64,000 bases of DNA from Xaviernesmea rhizosphaerae (lineage in GTDB: Bacteria > Pseudomonadota > Alphaproteobacteria > Rhizobiales > Rhizobiaceae), in contig NZ_MKIO01000037.1 of the NCBI RefSeq assembly GCF_001938945.1, forward strand, positions 22,948 through 86,947, read 5' to 3'. Of this stretch, positions 35,272 through 44,000 are shown one piece after another (the stretch's first letter is position 1; each line of letters begins with the position of its first letter). The position numbers were made by a program, and so were the translations under genes. A model generated the notes under the pieces. It worked only from the letters and a program-made list of their open reading frames with translations. It searched no databases and had not been told where the DNA came from.

Positions 35272-35565
35272 CTTGTCTCCGCAGCATCACACTGGCTCTA
35301 TAGCACAGCCAGGCGGGGCGGAAAGCGCAGCAGCGGTAGGCTCATGTTTTCGCATCATATTCCGACGGGGGAGCTTAAGTTTGTTGGCACGGCCGTCTTG
35401 ACGGGCACCGGCGAAGCAGTCAGTTCTGCGGCCGCCTCGACAGCAGGTCGCCATGGGCTGCCCACCGCGTTCGGCTCATCTGCGCCGGGCGCACAAGCCC
35501 AGCACAAGCCTCTCTGTCTAGTTCTGGCTCGGCGTCGAATGATTCGACCTCAAGGAGACGACAGG

Positions 35566-35721
35566 ATGTCGAACGAAAATCATATCTCGAGCGAGCCAAG
35601 CGAAGAGGCGATCGCGCTTTTTCTTGCCAATGACAATGGCGACGCTCTGACCGACCTTCTGGTCGCTGCCCTCGACGAGGCATTCGACGTGCTGAGAGAC
35701 GCCAGCGGCACCCTGCACTGA
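35566..35721 (+). CDS. Small acidic protein, 51 aa, unknown
   Basis: ATG at 35566 with AAGGAGA 8 bp upstream, the best ribosome-binding site in this region. The product starts M-S-N-E-N-H-I-S-S-E and contains an amphipathic acidic helix (GDALTDLLVAALDEAFDVL, 25-43). No cysteine, no signal peptide, no family recognised. The frame is open far upstream but that part has no coding character. It may be a genuine small protein; evidence is the strong ribosome-binding site and sensible composition. Confidence 0.45.
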   Translation: MSNENHISSEPSEEAIALFLANDNGDALTDLLVAALDEAFDVLRDASGTLH

Positions 35722-36089
35722 GCACCAGGCGCACCCCGCCCCAGGGCGGATGCCCGAAGACACTGAAGCCTTTTCCTGACGCATAGGCCGGACAATCCTG
35801 TCCGGCGCCCGCGTCGGCAGCCCTCCCCCGCCTTCCTGCCTCCCACGACACGCCATAGGTTCCGTGCCACGGCACGCGGTCCAGCGCGGGACGGCCCCCC
35901 TCTCCTGTCCAAAACTTATGCGCGACCGCCCCAGCGCTTCGGCAAGCCGACGCGCACGGCATCCATTCGTCTCTTTTCGCTTACGGCGGCCCTGCCCTGA
36001 CTGCATGGCAGCACTGTGCCCTTGTTCATTGTGACAACGCGCCGGGACGCCCATATTGTCCCTGTAAACGACAGATCAGGAGAAAGACG
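35722..36089. other. 368-bp spacer upstream of the 57-aa small protein
   Basis: No gene seen; open frames here lack ribosome-binding sites and are proline/cysteine-rich artefacts of high GC. The only feature recognised is a candidate promoter at 36029-36057. Confidence 0.4.
36029..36057 (+). promoter_or_regulatory. Candidate sigma-70 promoter of the 57-aa small protein
   Basis: TTGTGA (36029-36034), 17 bp, CATATT (36052-36057). A reasonable housekeeping promoter about 33 bp before the start codon. Confidence 0.4.
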
Positions 36090-36263
36090 ATGACCACCCC
36101 GAACAATGCACGCAAGGCAGGTTTCCTTGGCCGCGCCATCGCTGTGTTCGGCGCAGCATCGGCCGCTGCTGCAGCCGTCGAAAGCGGTCGCCGCCCCCGC
36201 GCCCAGGATCTCGGCACGCTCGGCATCGACCCGGCCGCATTCAACTCGGTCGGCCGCCGCTAA
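36090..36263 (+). CDS. Conserved-looking small protein, 57 aa
   Basis: ATG at 36090 with CAGGAG 7 bp upstream and a candidate promoter before it. The product has a basic N-terminus, an Ala-rich hydrophobic stretch (GFLGRAIAVFGAASAAAAAV, 11-30) and a C-terminal half R-R-P-R-A-Q-D-L-G-T-L-G-I-D-P-A-A-F. I recall similar short proteins with an R-D-L-x-x-L-G-I-D-P-x-x-F motif from Rhizobiaceae, without known function. The hydrophobic segment could be a membrane anchor. Confidence 0.6.
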   Translation: MTTPNNARKAGFLGRAIAVFGAASAAAAAVESGRRPRAQDLGTLGIDPAAFNSVGRR

Positions 36264-36638
36264 CGCATGTCCTGCAAACGTGGTCACAGCTATTGCGATC
36301 ACGACATGCAGCATGACACGTGACTGAGGCTCGGGCAGCGCATCCAAAGGATCGCGACGGGCTTTAAGTCACAAAGTCGCGCCCCTGGCCTGCCGGTGCC
36401 TACAGTCATCCGGCGGCATGCGAGACAGCCTCATGGGAGACAATCCTAGGGGCGAACCAGTCTGGAACGGAACACGAGCGCGGCGAAAGCTGCGCTTTTT
36501 TGTTGCCGAAAACCCGCCGGGAAGAGCCGACTTCTGTGGATCGGTCTGTGTGTGCGCCTTCCGCGCCATCAGGCATCTCTTCGCCGCCGCCCCCGGCTTG
36601 CGAGCAGCCCAGAAGCGCACGGCCCCAGCCAAGCGACC
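36264..36638. other. 375-bp spacer with a strong terminator
   Basis: No protein gene seen. An intrinsic terminator on the plus strand lies at 36478-36501, 215 bp after the small-protein stop; either a long 3' UTR or a separate small RNA would end there. Confidence 0.45.
36478..36501 (+). terminator. Rho-independent terminator
   Basis: GCGCGGC-GAAA-GCTGCGC, a 7-bp stem with one G-T pair and a stable GAAA loop, followed directly by six T. Clear intrinsic terminator on the plus strand. Confidence 0.8.
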
Positions 36639-37817
36639 TTATGCCGCCAGAGGTGCGGCAGGTTTGGTCAGCGTGCTCAGCCAGTCGAGATAGCGGGCAT
36701 AGGCGAAATGCAGCGCGATGCCGGCCATGACGAAGAGCGTTCCCCAGAGCGGATCGTGCCCCGTCACGAACATCAGCACCTGGCCGAGCATGGCGAGGAT
36801 CGTTCCAAGAATGAAGATCGGCAGCGAGTGGCGGCCAACGCGCACCAGCGGATGGTCCATCGGCAGGCGCGCCCAGCCGCTGATCGAGGGGATCACGGCG
36901 CAGAGATAGCCAACCGCCAGCACATGCAGGAGGCGCGGTGCGGAGAGGAAGGTCTTGTCGAAGCCGGTCAGCACGGCCGGCAGGCCGAAGGACATGTCGT
37001 AGTGCCAGAGCGAGCCAGCAACCCAGAACAGGCTGATCAGCACATAGCCGCCCGCCAGTCCGATCAGCAGCGGATGGCGCGGCAGCGGTCGGCCCTGCTT
37101 TGTGCGCATCATGCAGACGATGCCGATGGCAAACAGGAACTGCCAGGAGAAGGGATTGAGGAACCAGTAGCCCTCATCCAGAAAATTGGCCGGCACGATG
37201 TGAAACAGGCCGGCCGACAGCCAGAGCGCACCTGAGACCGCCATCAGCAGGCCGGCGGAGATGTTGCGCAGCAGCAGCATGCCCGGCAGCACCAGGAGCA
37301 CGATCGCATACATAGAGAGGATATTGTTGTAGCCGAGCTGGTGGCCGAGCAGCACCATGGCGACAATGCCCTGTTCGGTATGATCGACCAGCGGGCGAAT
37401 GTTGATCTCGCCGACCAGCTCCTGCCGGCCGAAATAGAGCGCGCCCCCGGCAAAGATCGCCAGGGTGATGATGCTGGTCATGATATGCGCGACATATAGG
37501 GTAAAGGCGCGGCGCCAGATCTTGATGGCGGTGGCGATGCGCTTGCCGGGCACGAATTTCCGGCCATAGGCGAGACCGGCCGACAGACCGGAGATCAGCA
37601 CGAAGGCCTCGGCCGAATCGGAGAAGCCGAAATTCTTCGAGGTCAGGTGTTCCAGATACTGGCCGGGAACGTGATTGATGAAGATCATGATCAGGCAGAT
37701 CGCCCGGAAGACGTCCAGCCTGGTGTCGCGCGCCATCGGCACCGGCTGGGCCACTCTGGCCGGTGCTGCGGCGAAGGGCGCCGCCTGGCGCTCGGATGGC
37801 GGTGTGATCTGCAGCAT
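36639..37817 (-). CDS. opgC: OpgC-type membrane acyltransferase (glucan succinyltransferase)
   Basis: 392 aa from the ATG at 37817 (AAGGGA 8 bp upstream). About ten transmembrane helices with the OpgC opening R-D-T-R-L-D-V-F-R-A-I-C-L-I-M-I-F-I-N-H (about 29-48) and F-G-F-S-D-S-A-E-A-F-V-L-I-S-G. Members transfer succinyl groups onto osmoregulated periplasmic glucans. It lies 268 bp downstream of the cyclic glucan synthase gene on the same strand, so cyclic beta-1,2-glucan is the likely acceptor. The role is inferred from family and linkage. Confidence 0.88.
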   Translation of the reverse strand: MLQITPPSERQAAPFAAAPARVAQPVPMARDTRLDVFRAICLIMIFINHVPGQYLEHLTSKNFGFSDSAEAFVLISGLSAGLAYGRKFVPGKRIATAIKIWRRAFTLYVAHIMTSIITLAIFAGGALYFGRQELVGEINIRPLVDHTEQGIVAMVLLGHQLGYNNILSMYAIVLLVLPGMLLLRNISAGLLMAVSGALWLSAGLFHIVPANFLDEGYWFLNPFSWQFLFAIGIVCMMRTKQGRPLPRHPLLIGLAGGYVLISLFWVAGSLWHYDMSFGLPAVLTGFDKTFLSAPRLLHVLAVGYLCAVIPSISGWARLPMDHPLVRVGRHSLPIFILGTILAMLGQVLMFVTGHDPLWGTLFVMAGIALHFAYARYLDWLSTLTKPAAPLAA

Positions 37818-38036
37818 GCTGGCGTTCCCTTGACCAGGCGCGAATGGTCCGATCAGGGACGGCCATCCAGCGCTTTGCGACTGCACCTGAAGACGAACAT
37901 AGGCAGCCACCCGGCTTTGACAGCCTTCATTCTTCCCTTTTTCAAGGAAAAGAACGGCCTTTTCACGCACGTCCTCGTGAAGACATGCGTGAAGATGACG
38001 ATCCGGGTCTGTTCATGATCAGCGTGCAGTCAGGGC

Positions 38037-38077
38037 GAACGGAGGCGCCGGCGGTGGGGCCGCCCGCGCCTCCGTTC
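38037..38077 (-). terminator. Very stable hairpin directly after ndvB
   Basis: GAACGGAGGCGC (38037-38048) pairs perfectly with GCGCCTCCGTTC (38066-38077); inside it GGCGG pairs with CCGCC, so the 41-nt element is almost fully base-paired. It starts 9 bp after the ndvB stop. There is no T-run on the minus strand, so it may be an attenuator or RNA-stability element between ndvB and opgC and not a full terminator. Confidence 0.6.
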
Positions 38078-38085
38078 GATTCGCC

Positions 38086-41000
38086 CTACAGCAAAAGGCC
38101 TTCCTGCGCGTTTTTTATGGCAGCATGGTCGAGCGTAACCTCAAACGCACCCTGCCCGTCGCGACGCACCTCGATGCGGCGCGCGCGGCCTTCGACCATC
38201 AGCGTGATGGCAAAGCCCTCCCAGTGATCGGGGATCGCCGGATCGACCACGAGCCTGCCGCCTTGGCGGGTGACGCCAAGGATGCCCTCGACCGCCGCAC
38301 GGTAGAGCCAGGCGGCGGAGCCCGTATACCAGGTCCAGCCGCCACGCCCCGTCAGCGCGCCGTCGCCATAGATATCGGCGGCCACGACATAGGGCTCGAC
38401 GCGGTAGAGATCGGCTGAGGGACGGTCCAGCGCGTGGTTGACCGGGTTCAGCATGGAGAAGGCCTTCCAGGCATCCTCGGATCGCTTCAGCCGGGCCAGC
38501 GCCAGCACGACCCAGGTGGCCGCATGCGTGTACTGGCCGCCATTCTCGCGCACGCCGGGCGGATAGGCCTTGATATAGCCGGGATCCTGCTCGGTGCCCG
38601 AAAGCGGCGGGGTGAAGAGGCGGATGATCTGGTGCTGTTCGTCGGCCAGATTGGCCAGAACCGCATCCATGGCCTCAGCCGCGCGGGCCGGATCGCCTTC
38701 GCCCGAGAGCACGCTCCAGGACTGGGCGATCGAGTCGATGCGGCATTCGTCGCTGTCGGCGGTGCCGAGCGGCGTGCCGTCATCATAGGTGCCGCGCCGG
38801 TAATAGGCGCCGTCCCAGCCGGCCTGTTCGAGCGAGGCCTTGAGGCTGTCGAGATGGGCGGACCAATGGCTTGCCCGCGCCTCGTCGCCACGCGACCTTG
38901 CAATGGCGATGAAGGGACGCAGCGTCGCGGCCAGGAACCAGCCGAGCCAGACGCTGGTGCCGCGACCTTCGATGCCGACGCGGTTCATGCCGTCGTTCCA
39001 GTCGCCGCCCAGGATCAGCGGCAGGCCGTTCTCGCCCGTGCGCTTGATGGCGAGGTCGAGCGCGATGGCGCAATGCTCGTAGAGGCTTGCGACCTCTTCC
39101 GAGACCTTCGGCTGGAAGAAGCGGTCATGCTGGCCGGGCTCGAGCGGATCACCTTCAATGAAGGGGATTTGCGCGTCGAGAATGTCGGTCGTGCCCGTCG
39201 CCGTGCAGAAGCTGTTGACGGCATAGCCGAGCCAGACCACGTCGTCCGAGATCAGCGTGCGCACGCCGGCACCCGTGCCCGGCAGCCACCAGTGCAGCAC
39301 GTCGCCTTCCTTGAACTGCCGCGCGGCGGCATTGAGGATCTGCGCGCGCGCCAGCTCCGGCCGGTGGCCGATGAAGGCGAGCGTGTCCTGCAGCTGGTCG
39401 CGGAAGCCATAGGCGCCGCTGGCCTGGTAGAAGGCGGAGCGTGCCAGGATCCGGCAGCCGAGGCTCTGATAGGGCAGCCAGCGGTTAACCAGATTGTTGA
39501 AGGCCGCATCCGGCGTTTCCACCTGCACATGCGCGGTGAAATCCGCCCAGAAGCGCTTGGCCTGATCCAGGAGATCGTCAAAGGCCTCGCCCTTGACGGC
39601 TTCGAGATGGCCGAGCGCCTCGGCACGGTCGTCGCCGTCGCCGAGATAGAGGGTCAGCGCCTGGCGGGCGCCGGGTGCCAGCGTCAGGTCGATGGCGATC
39701 GCCGCGCAGGGATCGCCATCGATCGCCGTGGCGCCGGAAAGCTTGGCGCCATCGAGCACCGCCTGCGGCGCCTGGATCGCGCCGAAGCCGCCCAGGAATT
39801 CGCGACGGCTGGCCGTGTGGCTCGACGGAGTCTCGCTGGAGGCGAGGAAGGCGGTGCGCTGGCCGTAATCGATGCTGTAGGGATTGGCGGCCATGACCGC
39901 CCCGGACGCATCGTCATAATGCGGCACGATGAAGGGCGCGGTCTTGGCGCGGTTGTTGCCCAGCACCCATTCGGCATAGGCATAGGCGCGCAGACGGCGG
40001 GTCTCGCGGCCGTCATTGACGACGACGAGCTGCACCGCCTTGACCGGGCGGCTGGCATGGACGGTCTGGGTGACCTCGATCGTCAGCTCGTCCTGCCGGC
40101 TGGTGAAGACCGAATAGCCGAGGCCATGGCGGGTTTCAAACACCACATCCTGGCGGCGCGACAGGCTGGCATAGGGCGCATGCACCGAACCGCGATCGAG
40201 ATCGCGCAGGAAGATCGCCTCGCCCGGCCGGTTGCCGACCACGTCGTTGCTCCAGGGGGTCAGCTGATAGTCGCGCGAATTGCGGCTCCAGCTGAAGGCG
40301 GCACCGTCGGCGGACACGTGGAAGCCGAAGCGCTCGTTGGAGATGACGTTGATCCACGGATGCGGCGTGGTTTCGCCACCCGTCAGCCGCGTCACATACT
40401 CCGCGCCATCGCGGGTAAAGCCGCCATAGCCGTTCCAGTAGTCGAGGTCTTCGCCCGAGACGGAAGCCGGCTTGCGCGAGAGATCGACCGGGGGCAGCGC
40501 CGCGAGCGGAAGGGGAGCATCCTCCTTGGCCACCACCGGCTTGGCATAGAGTGCCTCGGCTCGGGTGATCTGGTCGGAGATCTTGCCGTTGCGGGCATGG
40601 AAGACCGCGCGGGCCGCCGCCAGCAGCGCCGAATAGGTCGCCGGCTCCATCGTGTCGCGGCGCACCGCGAAGATGTGCTGACGCCCGCCATCGCCGATGG
40701 CGCGCATGCGCATCGCCTCGCACATGCCGTCGAGTGCATGCTGCGTGTCCTGCACATAGGACGAGGCGCGCTCGTTGAGGATGACGACGTCGACGATCAC
40801 GCCGCGCGTGCGCAGGAATTCCTGGCCACGCAGCGCCTCGCGGGCGATGTTGAGGTCGATATCATCATTGATGCGCACCAGCACGATCGGGAAGTCGCCC
40901 GAAATTGCCAGCGGCCACAGCGCCGACTGCGGCCCCAGACCGCTTTCGACGAAAGCGGCGTCCGCCCGCAGATGCATATCCGGATAGACGAGATAGCGCG

Positions 41001-44000
41001 CCAGCATCTGGAAGCTTGCCGCCTCCTGCGAGGTGATGCCGACATGGCGCATCTGCACCTGGGCGCGCGTCCAAGCCTGGATCAGCTCCTGGTCGAAGCT
41101 CGCGGCATGGCGATAGCGTTCCACGGCGGCATCGAGCTCGGAGCGGCTCGGTGCGGCGATGGTCCACAGGATCACCTTGACCTTCTTGCCGGCCGGCACG
41201 CGCACGGTGCGGCGCAGGGCCATGACGGGATCGAGCGTGAAGCCATCCGTACCGGACAGTTTGACATCGCCATCGAAGGCGCGGGCCTCGGCGAGCGTGC
41301 GGCCGGGGCCGATGAAGCGGCGACGGTCGGTCTCGGCCTCGGTCTGGCGCGAGGCGCCGGCGCTGTCGGTGATCAGATGCGCCACCATCATGTCCGGCTC
41401 GTTGGCCGCGCGCTTGTTGCGCACCACGCGGATGACGTCGCCCTTCGGATCGATCTCCGTCTTCAAGAACATCTTGGAGAACAGCGGATGGGCGCTGTCG
41501 GTGTCATCCGTGGTCAGCACCGGCTCGGCATAGGAGGTCACCTCGATGAAGCGATCCTCGGTGCCGGTGTTGACCAGCGTCAGGCGGCGTCCTTCGGCAT
41601 CGTGCTCGGTCGCGACGATGCATTCGACCTCGCTCGTCAGATCGCCGACGACCTTGATGAACTCCGCCTTGTCGTCGCCGAACTTGGTCGAGGCCTTCTC
41701 GCCCTCGGCGCGGCGCGGCTCGGCGGTGGCCGACCACCACTGGCCGGTCGCCGTGTCGCGCAGGAACAGGAAGGTGCCGGTGCGGTCCTCGACCGGATCA
41801 GGCTTCCAGCGCACAACCGTCTGGCCGTTCCAGCGCGAATAGCCCGCGCCCGTCGCCGTCAGCATGACGGAGTAATGGCCGTTCGACAGGAAAACGGTCT
41901 CGCGATCCTTGACCAGCGGATTGACGATGCTGCGAACCTCGGGCCGCAACAGGTCGGCCTGGCCCTTGCCGAGCGATTCCGGTTCGCGCTTGGCGTTCAT
42001 GATCGGGATGTCGCGCGGCGCCTTTTCCTGCAGCAGGAGTTCGGCCGCTTCGATCACCGGATCGGCGTGGAACCACTCGCGCAGGCGGCCATTGAACACC
42101 ACGTTCGCGACGGCTGCGATCGACATGCCATGATGGTGGGCATAGTAGTTGCGCACCACGGCGCAGGTCTTGCCCTCCGGCACGCGGGTCGGCGTGTAGT
42201 CCACTGCGTCATAATAGCCATACGGACCCAGCGCGCCAACGGCGCGCAGGCGCTTGAGGTTGGCGAGCGCCGCCTTCGGATCATACATCGAGGCGAGGAT
42301 CGAGGCGTAGGGCGCGATGACGGCGTTCTGGCCAAGACCGCGCTTGAGGCCCAGCGTCGGCACACCGAAATTGGTGTACTGATAGGTCAGCTCATGGTCG
42401 CGGGCGTTGAAAGCCGCTTCCGAAATGCCCCAGGGCGTGCCGAGACGGCGGCCATGGTTCATCTGCTCGCGAACCACCAGATTGTTGGTCTGGTTGAGAA
42501 TGCCACCATAGCGCTCCTGCATGACCAGCGGCGGCATCAGATATTCGAACATCGAGCCGGACCAGGAGACCAGCGCGCCGCGCGAGCCGATCGGCACGAC
42601 AGGACGGCCGAGCTTGTACCAGTGCTCGGTCGGCAGGTCGCCCTTGGCAATGGCGAAGAGCGAGGTCAGGCGCGCTTCGGAGGCGAGCAGATCGTAGCAG
42701 GCTTCGTCGAGCTCGCCGGTCGCCACGCGATAGCCGATCGACAAGAGCCGGCGTTCCGGGCGGAACAGGAAGCTGAAGTCCATGGAGAAGGCGAGGTCGC
42801 GGGCGCGGTCGCGCAGCACCACCAGCCGTTCGCGCAGGGTCTCGATCGCCGAAAGGTCGAAGACGCCGTCAGCAATATGGGCCTCGCAGGTCTTCACCAG
42901 GAGATTGGCCCAGCGATTGATCTCGCCGCTCTTCTCGCTCTTGATCTCATGATTGAGATTGAGCGCCAGCTTCTCGATGTCGCGGGCGAGAACGGCCAGG
43001 TTGATCACGCGGATCGAGGCGAATTCCCGCTCGCGCTTGACGGCGTCGAGCGCGTTCTGGAAGCCGGAGATCCGTTCCTCCAGATGGCGGCGCAGCGGGC
43101 GCACGGTGCGCCGGTCATCCGGCAGATCGGCCAGGGTTTCCAGAAGGATGCCGGCAACGTCGCCGATGCCGTCGAGATTGCCCTGCACATGAGCGGACGG
43201 GGCTTCCGCCCAGTCGCGGCACATGGAGGAGACGGCGATCAGGTGGCCGGCGAGGTTGCCGCTGTCGACCGCCGAGATATAGCGCGGCTCCATTGGCGCC
43301 AGCGGATTGGTGGTGTACCAGTTGAACAGGTGACCGCGGAATTTCGGCATGGCGTCGAGCGTGCCGATGGTCTCTTCCAGACGGCGCACCGTCTCCTCAA
43401 AACCGATCCAGCCGAAATCGCGCGCCGACATGACCGAGAGCAGATAGACGCCGATATTGGTGGGCGAGGTGCGCTCTGCGAGAATCGGATGCGGAATTTC
43501 CTGGAAATTGTCCGGCGGCAGGAAGGACTGCTTTTCGGTGACGAACTCGTCGTAATAGCGCCAGGTGCGCCGGGCGATCAGGCGCAGCTCGGCCTTGCTC
43601 TCTTCCGAGACGACAAGCTGGTCCTCGGTCTCGGCCGACTGGCTGACGAGCCAGGCAATCGCGGGCGACAGCGCCCAGATCGCCACGAAGGGCAGGCCGA
43701 TATAGGGCAGGCCGGTATCCGACACGGCGGCGATCAGCACGGAGACGGCGGCGATGACGGGCGCGGTCCACATGCTGCGGTAATAGTCGGCGACCGAGCC
43801 GCTGGACGAACTCTGCACCTGGGCGGCCGTGCGCCATTCTAGCATCAGCTTGCGGCTGACGAAGGTGCGGTAGATCGCGCGCACGATCGCATCCGCCATC
43901 ATCGCCGCGCCATGGGCGATGAAGACGATGCGCAGCGCGACCTGGGCATTGGCCGCGCGCACTTCCGAGAGCACAGCATGGAGATGGGCGCGGGCGACGA

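Noticed and set aside
38434..43842. An 1802-codon open frame antisense to ndvB and other very long antisense frames (for example 12539-15451)
   Set aside because: They mirror the codon periodicity of the real GC-rich genes on the other strand, have biased Arg/Ala/Gly/Asp composition, no ribosome-binding sites and no recognisable domains.
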